The notes beneath the pieces are model-generated. The model saw nothing but the letters and a program-made list of their open reading frames with translations. It did not search any database and was not told where the DNA came from. A program made the position numbers and the translations under genes. This document shows, piece by piece, positions 22,315 through 31,236 of a DNA stretch of 44,363 nt. Origin of the DNA: Herbaspirillum sp. Sphag64 (lineage in GTDB: Bacteria > Pseudomonadota > Gammaproteobacteria > Burkholderiales > Burkholderiaceae_D); contig NZ_JACHYE010000019.1 of NCBI RefSeq assembly GCF_014192645.1, positions 1-44,363 on the forward strand. Direction: 5' to 3'. Every line of letters starts with the position of its first letter. Position 1 is the stretch's first letter.

Positions 22315-23292
22315 ATGTCGTTTAGCCGTCTGCAGAAGCGTCGCCACGTATTGTCTACCCTGACGCGAAGCATTCTTGGCTTGGGCCTGCTCACCTCTGG
22401 AGTTGGTTACGCCGCCGAAGAGCAAACTTTACGGATTGGATACCAGAAATCCTCCACGTTGGTCATTCTGCTCAAGAGCAATGGCGTGCTGGAAAAAAGA
22501 CTGGGAAAATTGGGCATCAAGATCAGCTGGCACGAATTCACCAGCGGTTTGCCGCTACTTGAAGCGCTCAATATCGGCAACATTGATATTAGCGCCGACG
22601 TCGCCGATACCGTACCGGTCTTTGCATTGGCCGCTGGTGCAAAGTTGATCTACCTGGCGCAGGAGGCACCATCGCCGTCTGCACAGGCGCTGCTGGTACG
22701 GGCTGATTCACCGATCAAGACTATCGCTGACCTGAAAGGCCGGCGCATTGGTGTGACAAAGGCTGCTGGTTCGCACTATTTGTTGATTGCACTATTGGAG
22801 AGCGTGGGCCTGAAGTTCAAGGATATCGAGCCAGCCTATCTGACGCCAGCCGATGGTCGTGCTGCTTTTGAAAAAGGAGCCATTGACGCGTGGGTGATCT
22901 GGGATCCCTTCCTCGCCACGGCGCAACGACAAGGTAAGGTACGCATTGTCGCCGATGGCAAGAATAATATTGCCAGCTACCAACGCTACTATCTGGCGTC
23001 GGCTTCCTATGCGCAGGGCCATCCCGATGTGCTCAATGCCGTTTTTGAAGAATTGCGTGGCGCCGGTCAGTGGGTCAGGGCCAATCCGCGTGTGGCGGCA
23101 GAGTTGCTGGCACCAATCTGGGGACTCGATGCCGATACGGTTGAACTGGCGAATAGCAGACGATCATACGAGGTGCGCAGCATTGGCGCAGCGTCACTCA
23201 GCGAGCAGCAAAGTATCGCCGATGCTTTCCTTGCGCAGGGTGTGCTGCCGCATAAAGTCAATATCGGGGATATCGGGATTTGGAAGCCTTAA
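22315..23292 (+). CDS. ssuA: Aliphatic sulfonate ABC transporter substrate-binding protein (SsuA-like)
   Basis: A 325-residue periplasmic protein with a signal peptide (cleavage after about residue 33, GVGYA-AEE). LRIGYQKSSTLVILLKS, then HEFTSGLPLLEALNIGNID, DLKGRRIGVTKAAGSHYLL and YLTPADGRAAFEKGAIDAWVIWDPF follow E. coli SsuA block by block. The protein captures alkanesulfonates for uptake as a sulfur source. No permease, ATPase or monooxygenase gene (ssuBCDE) is beside it, so it is an orphan relying on distant components. It converges with an AraC gene nine bases away. A decayed copy of its 3' end is at 15918-16117. Confidence 0.9.
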   Translation: MSFSRLQKRRHVLSTLTRSILGLGLLTSGVGYAAEEQTLRIGYQKSSTLVILLKSNGVLEKRLGKLGIKISWHEFTSGLPLLEALNIGNIDISADVADTVPVFALAAGAKLIYLAQEAPSPSAQALLVRADSPIKTIADLKGRRIGVTKAAGSHYLLIALLESVGLKFKDIEPAYLTPADGRAAFEKGAIDAWVIWDPFLATAQRQGKVRIVADGKNNIASYQRYYLASASYAQGHPDVLNAVFEELRGAGQWVRANPRVAAELLAPIWGLDADTVELANSRRSYEVRSIGAASLSEQQSIADAFLAQGVLPHKVNIGDIGIWKP

Positions 23293-23301
23293 GCCGAGTT
23301 C

Positions 23302-24123
23302 TTAATAACTGGAAGGCGCTACGCCATAAGCGTGTCGGAAAGCGCGATTGAAATGACTTTGATCGTAGAACCCGACGTTCTGCGCCACGTCGGTCAGTGT
23401 ATGTACACCTTGTGCCAGCAGAGTGCAGGCTTGCTCCAGTCGAAGTCTCAGTAGCCAGGCATGGGGTGTCATGCCGACTGTGTGCTTGAACTGACGCAAG
23501 AAATGAAAGCGACCGAGCCCGCATAGGGCGGCGAGTGTATCGAGCGTGATTTTTTCAGACAAGTGGGCCAGGCAATAGTCCTTGATCATCTGCCACTGAG
23601 CAGGTGCCAATTTCGCATCGACCTTTCCGGGTTGAATCGCGCCGGATTGTGCAAACAGAAAATGTAACTGCGCTAACCATTCGGACTGAATCGCCAGTGC
23701 AGATATGCCCACAGGCGAGTGCATCGCTTCGTGCAGGCGCAACAGATGTTTTGCCAGACGTGCATCCTCCAGCAGTCCGGCAGCGAAGTCTGGCTGCCGC
23801 TGGCTGCCGGTGATTTCCTGCGCCAGATCCTGTAGCAAACTGGATGATAGTCGAAAGGTCTTGAGTGTGTAGGGACGATTACCTTCACCGATGCCATCGT
23901 GAATTTCTCCAGGTGGCATCAAGGCGATACTGCCTGGTGAGGCGACGATACTACCGCCCTGGAAATGTTGGCGTTGCGCACCAACCGTCACCAGACCGAT
24001 ATGGTAATCAAGATGATAGTGACGATCAAAATGAAACTCTGAGAAACGGCCTGTCCCCAGCACCAGGCCGGGGATATCAGCACTACGTTGGTAGTGGACA
24101 GCATCGTTCTTTTCAGAAGCCAT
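23302..24123 (-). CDS. AraC-family regulator with N-terminal cupin domain
   Basis: A 273-residue protein. Residues about 20-110 form the AraC-type cupin (HYHLDYHIGLVTVGAQ and MPPGEIHDG). Residues about 170-273 hold two HTH motifs (ITLDTLAALCGLGRFHFLRQF and LTDVAQNVGFYDQSHFNRAF), ending HAYGVAPSSY. Relatives often control amino-acid exporters or transporters. It converges with ssuA and lies upstream, on the same strand, of nothing closer than a separate AlaX gene. Start ATG 24123 lacks a clear ribosome-binding site. Confidence 0.9.
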   Translation of the reverse strand: MASEKNDAVHYQRSADIPGLVLGTGRFSEFHFDRHYHLDYHIGLVTVGAQRQHFQGGSIVASPGSIALMPPGEIHDGIGEGNRPYTLKTFRLSSSLLQDLAQEITGSQRQPDFAAGLLEDARLAKHLLRLHEAMHSPVGISALAIQSEWLAQLHFLFAQSGAIQPGKVDAKLAPAQWQMIKDYCLAHLSEKITLDTLAALCGLGRFHFLRQFKHTVGMTPHAWLLRLRLEQACTLLAQGVHTLTDVAQNVGFYDQSHFNRAFRHAYGVAPSSY

Positions 24124-24226
24124 TGCGTTCAGTTTGCAGACGAGTATTCAGGATTAATGTTCAGGGTCAACGAATCCAGTATAAATCGTGCTGCATTTTA
24201 CTGATAGCAAGGCACTACGCGGGGTG

Positions 24227-24865
24227 TCAGGGCAACTCTTCGACCGTATAGTGAATCGATAGCAGTTCCTTTTTTTGCTTGATCTTCACTATCTTGATTT
24301 TCCCGATTTGTACCAGCGAAGCGACGTGTGTGCCACCACAGCAAGTCGCAGGTAAATCGCCAAAACTGATCATGCGTTGATGCTCATCCTGAATGATTTT
24401 TCTCGGCAGGTTTCTCAATAGCAGGGTATGTGCTTGTGCGGCGATAGTCTCGATATCGATTGCCTGTGCCGTGGCCGTCGCTTCGAAAACAACGCGTGCT
24501 TCACCCGGCCAGTGGTGGCCTTTGACAGCCTTCCAGCCATACTGCTCTCCACAGTATCCGAGTAGGTGGCCAGCTGAGTGCAAACGCGCATGCAGCTGTC
24601 TTGGGCCTGCAGAAACTTCGATGAAAATTTCTCCTGCTGCCACTGCTTGATCTGTCATGTGTACCACCATCTCGCCGTCTTGCTGCACATGCAGCACATT
24701 GGCTGGACCGATCATGCCGACATCAGCTGGTTGCCCGCCGCCTTGTGGATGAAACAGCGTTGCCTGCAGTACCACCGCAAACTGCCCGTTGTCACTTGGC
24801 GAACAGCTGATGACGCTGGTGGAGGTGTTTAATTGATCTGTATTGAAATAGAGACGCTCTGTCAT
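24227..24865 (-). CDS. alaX: Stand-alone alanyl-tRNA editing protein (AlaX)
   Basis: A 212-residue protein of the AlaRS editing-domain family. The family phrase LFHPQGGGQPAD (37-48) and the zinc ligands His96 and His100 (HSAGH) with Cys176 and His180 (CGGTH) are all present. AlaX hydrolyses Ser- or Gly-mischarged tRNA-Ala in trans, guarding translation fidelity. Its start codon overlaps the stop of the threonine aldolase gene by four bases (ATGA), so the two are translationally coupled. Length fits the intermediate AlaX class without a C-terminal extension. Confidence 0.92.
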   Translation of the reverse strand: MTERLYFNTDQLNTSTSVISCSPSDNGQFAVVLQATLFHPQGGGQPADVGMIGPANVLHVQQDGEMVVHMTDQAVAAGEIFIEVSAGPRQLHARLHSAGHLLGYCGEQYGWKAVKGHHWPGEARVVFEATATAQAIDIETIAAQAHTLLLRNLPRKIIQDEHQRMISFGDLPATCCGGTHVASLVQIGKIKIVKIKQKKELLSIHYTVEELP

Positions 24866-25971
24866 TGTTGTCTTCCGACGCTGAACTGCTGCTCTGATGG
24901 CAGGGTAGCTACAAGGTTTTGCATACAGGAGAGTAAATGATCAATATCGTTAGTAGTCGTTGCAAAGGAAGTGACAAACCTCGCCACTCCCGGCTCCCAT
25001 CGGTCATGATAAAAATGAAAACCAGCTTCCAGCAAACCAGCAGTGAGCGCCGCCGGCAAGCGGCAAAATACGATGTTCGATTGCCTTGGCCCCATCACAT
25101 CGACACCGCGCATTTGCAGCAGCCCGTTAACCAGGCGTTGGGCCATGGCATTGGCTTGTCGTGCATTACGTAACCAGAGGTCGTTTTGTAGATAGGCATC
25201 GATCTGGGCGGTGAGAAAGCGCATTTTTGAGAACAGATGTCCTGCGCGTTTACGGCGATATGCCAGTTCGGTCGCGAGACGCTGATCGAAGAGTACGATC
25301 GCTTCTGCCCCGGGGACACCATTTTTGGTGGCGCCAAAAGACAGTGCCTTGACACCTGCTTTCCAGGTAATGTCGGCTGGGCTGCATTGCAGGTGGACGA
25401 GGGCATTGGCAAAACGTGAGCCGTCCATGTGCAGACCCAGTGAAGAGGAAGTGCAAATATCACCAATGGCACGGACTTCATCGACGCTATAAACGCTACC
25501 TAATTCGGTAGCCTGCGTGATACTGACGCAGGATGGCTGAGTTGAGTGGACATCGCCGACCTTCGTGCGGGCGGCTTTCGCCAAGGCTGCTGTATCAATC
25601 TTTGCGGCAACGCCATCGATCGTAACGAGTTTGGCACCCCCGGTATAAAACTCCGGGGCGCCACACTCATCGTTGTTGATATGACTTCCCGGGTGGCAGT
25701 AGATGTTGCCCCAGGAGGGGGACATCACACTGAGGCACAAGGCATTGGCTGCCGTGCCGGTTGGCACGAGAAAGACGCTAACATCGCACTCAAACAGTTC
25801 TGCAAGTCGTTGTTCAATCCGCGCGCTGGCCTGATCGGTTCCATATGAGCTGACTTGTCCCTGATTGCTGGCGACGATGGCTTCGATAATTTCCGGTGAT
25901 GCACCAGCGATGTTGTCGCTGCTGAATCCCTTCGTTGGCATTCTGCCAAGCTCTTCCTTTACCCAATTCAC
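24862..25971 (-). CDS. Low-specificity threonine aldolase / beta-eliminating lyase family
   Basis: A 369-residue PLP enzyme, fold type I. GTG 25971 is the likely start because AGGAG lies about six bases before it; the internal ATG 25941 has weaker spacing. Motifs: SDNIAG near the start, YGTDQAS, PTGTAAN, the PLP-phosphate region, HMDGSR 181-186, and the Schiff-base Lys216 in SFGATKNG. It cleaves L-threonine/allo-threonine (and other beta-hydroxy amino acids) to glycine plus aldehyde. It is first in a two-gene unit with AlaX, coupling an enzyme acting on Ser/Thr-like amino acids with an editor of Ser-tRNA-Ala. Confidence 0.9.
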   Translation of the reverse strand: MNWVKEELGRMPTKGFSSDNIAGASPEIIEAIVASNQGQVSSYGTDQASARIEQRLAELFECDVSVFLVPTGTAANALCLSVMSPSWGNIYCHPGSHINNDECGAPEFYTGGAKLVTIDGVAAKIDTAALAKAARTKVGDVHSTQPSCVSITQATELGSVYSVDEVRAIGDICTSSSLGLHMDGSRFANALVHLQCSPADITWKAGVKALSFGATKNGVPGAEAIVLFDQRLATELAYRRKRAGHLFSKMRFLTAQIDAYLQNDLWLRNARQANAMAQRLVNGLLQMRGVDVMGPRQSNIVFCRLPAALTAGLLEAGFHFYHDRWEPGVARFVTSFATTTNDIDHLLSCMQNLVATLPSEQQFSVGRQQ

Positions 25972-26131
25972 GATACGCTCCTGACAACGGGACCGATTCC
26001 CGTTTTGAAAAGCATCTTAGTTGGGGTAATGTACTTTGTGCTTGTAAAAAATTGACTGGCTACCGCGAATGGCTGAATTTGCTCTCAGCGTATTGTGGCA
26101 ACGAAGAGACAGCGATATACCGGCTTTCGTA

Positions 26132-26150
26132 TATTAATTAAAAATTAATA
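26132..26150. promoter_or_regulatory. AT-rich palindrome upstream of a chemoreceptor gene
   Basis: TATTAATT-AAA-AATTAATA, perfect eight-base arms in the 267-base divergent region between the threonine aldolase and chemoreceptor genes. Its role is unknown; either gene could be controlled from it. Confidence 0.45.
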
Positions 26151-26175
26151 CGCTATAGTATGTTCACCCGATTCT

Positions 26176-26189
26176 GACGCTATAGCGTC
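26176..26189. promoter_or_regulatory. Perfect 14-base palindrome GACGC-TATA-GCGTC
   Basis: It lies 50 bases before the chemoreceptor start, with a similar CGCTATAG sequence at 26151-26158. It is a possible regulator-binding site; no family is recognised. Confidence 0.45.
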
Positions 26190-26238
26190 CGTCGGCCAGA
26201 CATTTACCTGCTGTGCGCTCAAATGCGAGGAGTCCAAG

Positions 26239-28164
26239 TTGAACTTGTTAAAGACGATGTCGATTCAAAAAAAGCTGATGATCAGCATGGCGTTTTGCCT
26301 CGTATTGTTCTTGCTGATTTCGTCTTTCATCAGCGTGATTCTGACCACGCGAGGTATTCGTGAGCGCGCGGTTAATCAGGAGTTGCCGGCTATTGTGGGC
26401 GAAATCCGTAACGATATCTTGCGCCGTATTGGCGAGCCACTCGCCACCACGCAAGCTATTGCCAATAACGCGTATCTGCTGGATTGGGAAAATGATGGGC
26501 TCAGCGATGCCGGGCTGGATTCGTGGAAGCGCTATGCAGCTTTGCTCAAGAGTAAAACCGGCGTAGCCTCGGTGATCTGGGCTTCTGGGTCGACCGGTAA
26601 ATACATGACTGAGGCAGGACTGGATCGAACCTTGTCTCCCGCCAATCCCGCTGATCAGTGGTTTTATGGGTTCCTCAAAGGCGGCAAATCTTATGCGATC
26701 GATCTTGACAAGGATGTCAGGTCGGGCCTGTTCATGATGTTCATCAATGTGCGCTATGAGGCTGCCGGTGGCAAGGCCGGTGTGGCAGGTGTCGGTGTGG
26801 CGGTTGATGCGATGGCTAGTGCGATCAAGAGCTATACGGTTGGCAATACGGGGTCTGTCTTTCTGGTACGGCCTGATGGAAGCCTACTGATCCATCGTGA
26901 TCCTCAACTGGCTGATGGCAAACATTTTCTCAAGGACCTGCCAGGATTCAATGGCGATCTCTCTAGCCAATTGCTGGCCGGTCAGAAGTTTGTCAGTTCA
27001 AGCTTTTCTGCGCCAGGCGGCACGCAGATCGCAGCCGCTTCCTTTGTACCGGAGCTCAATCTTTATGTCGTCGCCCAGGTGCCCGAGGCAGAAATATTGG
27101 GCAATGTATTGCAGTCGCAAATTATCTCTGCCCTCATCGCAGCCCTCATTGGTGGCGGCATTGGTTTGTGTGTGATTTTCGTTGTCAGTCGTGCGATTGC
27201 CGGACCGGTCGCTCGTGCCGCCGGTATGCTGGGTGAAATCGCCAGTGGCGATGGTGACCTGACACAGCGCATGGTGGTGGAATCCAAGGATGAAATTGGT
27301 GCACTTGCAGATGCGTTTAACCGTTTTGTTTCGTCTCTTAACAAGACGATCGGGGAGGTACGTAAAAGCACCGATGCGATTGCCATCGCCTCCCGGGAAA
27401 TCGCAAGCGGTAATCTGGATCTATCGAGTCGAACCGAAAATCAGGCATCAAGCCTGGAAGAGACAGCATCGGCGATGGAGGAGCTGACCTCCACTGTGCA
27501 GCAAAATGCGGATAACGCCAAACAGGCCAATCAACTGGTGGTGTCGGCATCAGATTTTGCAGTCAAGGGAGGTGATGTGGTCGGGCAAGTGGTGCAGACC
27601 ATGGGCTCGATCAAGGAAAGCTCGAGCAAGATTGTTGACATCATTTCGGTGATTGACGGGATTGCCTTCCAGACCAATATTCTTGCGCTCAATGCTGCAG
27701 TCGAAGCGGCGCGGGCGGGGGAGCAGGGGCGGGGGTTCGCTGTGGTTGCCTCTGAGGTGCGCAGCCTGGCCCAACGGTCTGCTGCGGCCGCCAAGGAAAT
27801 CAAGGAACTCATCAGCGATTCGGTGGACAAGGTGCAAATGGGCGGTAGTCTGGTCGACCAGGCTGGTGCGGCGATGGAGCACATTGTGACTTCAGTGAAA
27901 CAGGTAGCCGATATCATGTCCGAGATCGCTGCGGCTAGCGTCGAGCAAAGTTCGGGGATTGGTCAGGTGAATCTTGCCATTACCGAAATGGACAATGCCA
28001 CCCAGCAAAATGCGGCTTTGGTAGAACAAGCCGCAGCTGCAGCGCAAGCGATGCAGGAGCAGGCTGCCAATTTGCATCGTGTGGTCGGCTCGTTCAAGCT
28101 GGATACCGAAAATGGCGCCTTGAGTGAGCGGTCAGAATCTCGAGACTTGGTCATTCACGATTGA
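26239..28164 (+). CDS. Methyl-accepting chemotaxis protein with periplasmic Cache domain
   Basis: A 641-residue chemoreceptor. TTG 26239 is the probable start, supported by GAGGAG seven bases upstream; ATG 26257 is the alternative. TM1 is about 13-35, the periplasmic dCache domain 36-285 ([37 protein letters not shown]), TM2 about 290-312, then HAMP, and the signalling hairpin with [20 protein letters not shown] and [17 protein letters not shown]. It lacks the amino-acid-binding motif of the other Cache receptor in this window, so its ligand differs. No C-terminal pentapeptide. Confidence 0.93.
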   Translation: MNLLKTMSIQKKLMISMAFCLVLFLLISSFISVILTTRGIRERAVNQELPAIVGEIRNDILRRIGEPLATTQAIANNAYLLDWENDGLSDAGLDSWKRYAALLKSKTGVASVIWASGSTGKYMTEAGLDRTLSPANPADQWFYGFLKGGKSYAIDLDKDVRSGLFMMFINVRYEAAGGKAGVAGVGVAVDAMASAIKSYTVGNTGSVFLVRPDGSLLIHRDPQLADGKHFLKDLPGFNGDLSSQLLAGQKFVSSSFSAPGGTQIAAASFVPELNLYVVAQVPEAEILGNVLQSQIISALIAALIGGGIGLCVIFVVSRAIAGPVARAAGMLGEIASGDGDLTQRMVVESKDEIGALADAFNRFVSSLNKTIGEVRKSTDAIAIASREIASGNLDLSSRTENQASSLEETASAMEELTSTVQQNADNAKQANQLVVSASDFAVKGGDVVGQVVQTMGSIKESSSKIVDIISVIDGIAFQTNILALNAAVEAARAGEQGRGFAVVASEVRSLAQRSAAAAKEIKELISDSVDKVQMGGSLVDQAGAAMEHIVTSVKQVADIMSEIAAASVEQSSGIGQVNLAITEMDNATQQNAALVEQAAAAAQAMQEQAANLHRVVGSFKLDTENGALSERSESRDLVIHD

Positions 28165-28239
28165 TTTTCAGCGCGTAGGGAGATCTGGGACGGCGGTGCA
28201 CTGGCGTCGTGTCGCCACTCATCGAATTTGTTGTAAAAA

Positions 28240-28262
28240 AATCCCAATTCATTTTTGGGATT
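28240..28262. other. Hairpin AATCCCAA/TTGGGATT
   Basis: Perfect eight-base stem preceded by an A-run. Read on the minus strand it resembles an intrinsic terminator (stem plus T-run), yet no minus-strand gene ends nearby. It lies between the chemoreceptor gene and the small Ser/Thr-rich gene. Confidence 0.4.
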
Positions 28263-28337
28263 GAGGCGTCGGCGCATCCTCACCTATACTTATTGCGCGT
28301 GCACCATTTTTCGCGTTTATTTTTTTGGGAGGCCGCC

Positions 28338-28547
28338 ATGGCAATCAATTCTGTCTCGTCAAGCACTGCAGCAGATACTTTTCGTACTCAACAATCCAAT
28401 CTGAATACCAAACCGGCGACACCTGCTGGTCCTGCCTCGTCAGTGTCCAAGACAAACGACGAGACAGCAAATAGTGTCTCACCTGCGACGCAATCTACAT
28501 CGCCCCCGACTGGTCCTACTGGTAATTTCATTAATACCACTGCTTGA
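28338..28547 (+). CDS. Small Ser/Thr/Pro/Ala-rich protein, unknown
   Basis: A 69-residue protein, start ATG 28338 with a strong GGGAGG site. Composition is dominated by Ser, Thr, Ala, Pro and Asn; there is no hydrophobic segment, Cys or recognisable domain, so it is probably disordered. It converges with a second low-complexity gene (28682-29125) across a hairpin. The good ribosome-binding site is the main reason to call it real. Confidence 0.55.
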   Translation: MAINSVSSSTAADTFRTQQSNLNTKPATPAGPASSVSKTNDETANSVSPATQSTSPPTGPTGNFINTTA

Positions 28548-28635
28548 ATCGTCAATAAAACGGTTCAAATGCAAGCACATCGCTTGACCGCAATGTGATG
28601 GTTTGGCTCGTACGCGGGGTGTTGGTATTGGGGAA

Positions 28636-28669
28636 GTGGTGAAGTGAGCAGCGTTAAGCTGTTCACCAC
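28636..28669. terminator. Hairpin between convergent genes
   Basis: GTGGTGAA pairs with TTCACCAC, and inside it CAGC with GCTG. It lies between two convergent genes, as expected for a shared transcription end, but there is no T-run. Confidence 0.4.
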
Positions 28670-28681
28670 GCCAATGAGATA

Positions 28682-29125
28682 TCAGACAATGATGGAGACA
28701 ATCGCGCCCACTGTAACGGCAGCTGCCATCCATCGCCCGACGGTATAACCATCTGGTGGGATATTTTCGGCTTCTTTTTCGGGGCGCTCCAGGCCTAACG
28801 CGCCATAAACAAAACCCTTGGCGTTCGCTGACGTATCCTTTGGACCAGTGTCTTTTACGTTGCCGTCTTTGGAGTAACCATCTTTCGTACTTGCCGGCTT
28901 TTGACTGGAGGCAGTCTTGCTGGCAGCAGCTGGCGACTGAGGCTTTTGCTCATCGTGCGCCTGCGCATTGCGTGCCGCATCGCTGATGGTGACTTTATCC
29001 TGCTGGACTTGTGGCTTGGCGGAGTCGTCGGCAACGGGCTTTGCCACAACCTTGCTGTCCGAGCCGGCAGTGTTCAGATCAGTTGAACCTGCCCCCGGTG
29101 AAACAGTTGTACCGCTGATTTCCAT
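28682..29125 (-). CDS. Low-complexity protein with C-terminal membrane anchor
   Basis: A 147-residue protein. Residues 1-95 are Ala/Ser/Lys/Asp-rich and probably disordered, apart from the phrase QQDKVTISDAARNAQA (about 41-56), which resembles the conserved stretch of FlgM-like and other flagellum-associated proteins. The C-terminus has GRWMAAAVTVGAIVSIIV, a single hydrophobic tail (about 130-147). No signal peptide, so it may be a tail-anchored protein. Function unknown. Confidence 0.65.
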   Translation of the reverse strand: MEISGTTVSPGAGSTDLNTAGSDSKVVAKPVADDSAKPQVQQDKVTISDAARNAQAHDEQKPQSPAAASKTASSQKPASTKDGYSKDGNVKDTGPKDTSANAKGFVYGALGLERPEKEAENIPPDGYTVGRWMAAAVTVGAIVSIIV

Positions 29126-29252
29126 GTTGCCCTCACTTGTGCCGCCTACTATGACGCCTTAAGTTGTATATCGGCAATAGATCCGAAAACTTTAGGCCTT
29201 GCTACCTAATATTACAAAATTTTTTCAGATCAGTCTGCACGCGCAGTAAATA

Positions 29253-30152
29253 TTATGAGGCGGGCAATACGTCGTCTTCTGGTCCAGCAATACAACCATC
29301 AGCAATCGAGTCCCAGCCGCGGTGAATGACAATCCGGTTGTCCTTGAGGCACATTTCTACCCGGCTGACATTATCCACCCGGTTTTTGACAAATTCCTCG
29401 ATTGCCGCTGGCATACTCACCTGAAAGATTTTGCGGTCAATATTCTCGGAAGGGTGATCCTTTGTGTGCAGCAAGGGGATCATATGGCCAACCCAGACTA
29501 CATAACTGTATTTTGCATCAATATCAGTGGGTTTGTAAGCATTTGCTTTCAGCCATGCCTGCGCTTTGTTGCGAAAATCATCGTTGCTGGAAAGATTGCC
29601 CCAGGCAAAGGCCAGCATCTCGGCAACCCATTGATTGCAATTCTGATAAATAGTGGAGAAAGCATAAGCATTGGCGCTGTAGTCATTGCCGAGCAACTCT
29701 ACTGAGAGCTTGTTATCGAGCGCAGTCTTTGCCATGGCATCAGTCTCTGGTTTTGGCAGGAGCAGCACGGACACATAGGATGGAATATTGTCATCATGCG
29801 TCATCAGGAAGCCGGATAGGCCCTGATCAAAAATACTTGGCTTTTGGTCTTCGCAACCATAGTAGAGCTGACGTACCGACCATGGTGTGTTCTCGTTTTT
29901 TTTGAGGGTAAAGCCGGAGTGGGAATAACGGATATGAAAGCGGGTTAAATCGGTTCCTGAACGCGAGATGATGGCGGCATCGCTTCCCGATTTTTCCAGC
30001 ACATCCTTGACGACCGAGCTGAAATTGAGCACCTGGTTTTTTTCTGCTGCAGTGAGATTGGCCTCTCGATCACAAAATAAAAACGAGGCGGCATGCACCT
30101 GTCCGGCACACAACAGGCACACTAGCTGGGCAAAAAACAGGATTTTTTTCAT
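29253..30152 (-). CDS. DUF2145-family secreted protein
   Basis: A 299-residue protein with a clear signal peptide (MKKILFFAQLVCLLCAGQVHA, cleavage before ASF). The body matches the DUF2145 family (PF09916): RSGTDLTRFHIRYSHSGF near 63-82, YGCED, and NCNQWVAEMLAFAWG (about 171-185), with a Cys/His/Asn pattern reminiscent of cysteine peptidase or lipid-processing folds, which is only suggestive. Periplasmic location is inferred. It lies 180 bases downstream, on the same strand, of the Ser/Ile-repeat secreted protein and may share its transcript. Confidence 0.85.
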   Translation of the reverse strand: MKKILFFAQLVCLLCAGQVHAASFLFCDREANLTAAEKNQVLNFSSVVKDVLEKSGSDAAIISRSGTDLTRFHIRYSHSGFTLKKNENTPWSVRQLYYGCEDQKPSIFDQGLSGFLMTHDDNIPSYVSVLLLPKPETDAMAKTALDNKLSVELLGNDYSANAYAFSTIYQNCNQWVAEMLAFAWGNLSSNDDFRNKAQAWLKANAYKPTDIDAKYSYVVWVGHMIPLLHTKDHPSENIDRKIFQVSMPAAIEEFVKNRVDNVSRVEMCLKDNRIVIHRGWDSIADGCIAGPEDDVLPAS

Positions 30153-30332
30153 GCTTGAACGCGGTGCAAAACAGCGGATAGGTAGGGCCGTTACAACTGG
30201 CTGCGAGGCGGCATATGGTGCACGACGTCAATGATGACGTCAGATGCCACCCCGGCAGGTATCATGAAACTGAAGCACTAACACACGGTAGCCTGAGACG
30301 TCCTGCGGCGGACATTTCAGACTGTGTTGTGC

Positions 30333-30794
30333 TCAGGAAACTGCTTTTGGCTTGATGTCGTTGAGCAGGTTATCGGCAACTGCGACCGCGAAAGGCTGTT
30401 GCGCATATTCCTGAAAAAACGCCACGCCATATGGCTTTGGTACCGCAGTGACGACCTGACCGACACTGATGGTGCTGTGCTGATAATCGGCAGCTGGCAT
30501 ATGCAGGTAAATATCACGGGTACGGTCGTCGCCATCTGCACGCAATGCAATTCTCATACGGTCGGAGCGAGTGTCATCGGCGGCAACATCAGTAATCTTG
30601 TAGCCACCTTCGAGCTTGGCAGCATTAACTGCAGCCTTGCTGCTGTTGCTGATGCTGTTGGAGATCGATGTGATAGAGCTGCTGATGCTATCCGATACCG
30701 AGATCGAAATTGAGGTCGCAAAGCTTGATGCGAACGGGAGCATGGCAACCAGGGCCAGAAGCACTCCGGCTTTTTTCTGCAAATTCTTTTTCAT
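30333..30794 (-). CDS. Secreted protein with Ser-Ile repeat segment
   Basis: A 153-residue protein; ATG 30794 is chosen because GGAG lies eight bases before it. A signal peptide covers residues 1-27. It is followed by an unusual alternating Ser/Ile segment (about 28-52, SISIS-type pattern with Val, Asp, Thr and Asn interruptions), then a globular region (about 55-153) with YKITDVAADD, RMRIALRADGDDRTRDIYLHMP and PYGVAFFQEY. The globular part is presumably a small beta-rich domain; no family is recognised. The alternating segment suggests a beta strand or amyloid-like stretch. Confidence 0.7.
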   Translation of the reverse strand: MKKNLQKKAGVLLALVAMLPFASSFATSISISVSDSISSSITSISNSISNSSKAAVNAAKLEGGYKITDVAADDTRSDRMRIALRADGDDRTRDIYLHMPAADYQHSTISVGQVVTAVPKPYGVAFFQEYAQQPFAVAVADNLLNDIKPKAVS

Positions 30795-31236
30795 TTCAGT
30801 TACTCCAAAAGTGGTTTGACGAGCTGCCCAACTACCCTGAAAACGGGCCAAAACGGTAGGTTTGTGATAAACATCAGCATGCTGCTGACCGGCAATATAC
30901 CTCCTCACCCAATCTTTTAATCCTTGGAGCAAAAGACTGTTCTGCTGTTTCACAAACCGACATTCATGGGATGACGCCGATCACGGGTTGAGCGATCTTT
31001 CTCCGGGGCAAGTATCGAATGGTGTTTTTCATCATCTCAACACTATATCGGCCGCGCATCAGATTTATTTAAGACTGCAAGCTAAAATTTTTTGTCAGGG
31101 CGTATTTGACAATAGTCGCACGCAAGATGCAAGAAATCTGGGATGACTGTTACCTTAAATTTTGGTGTAGACCGGGTACGTTGACATTGTTGTCAATGAA
31201 ATAATAAATATTGCTCATCATGATCGAACAGCATAA
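30795..31236. other. Intergenic region
   Basis: It holds the promoter side of the Ser/Ile-repeat gene (its longer upstream open frame is not supported by a ribosome-binding site) and the 3' side of the CPBP gene. A small inverted repeat TTGACA-TTGT-TGTCAA lies at 31181-31196. No gene seen. Confidence 0.4.
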
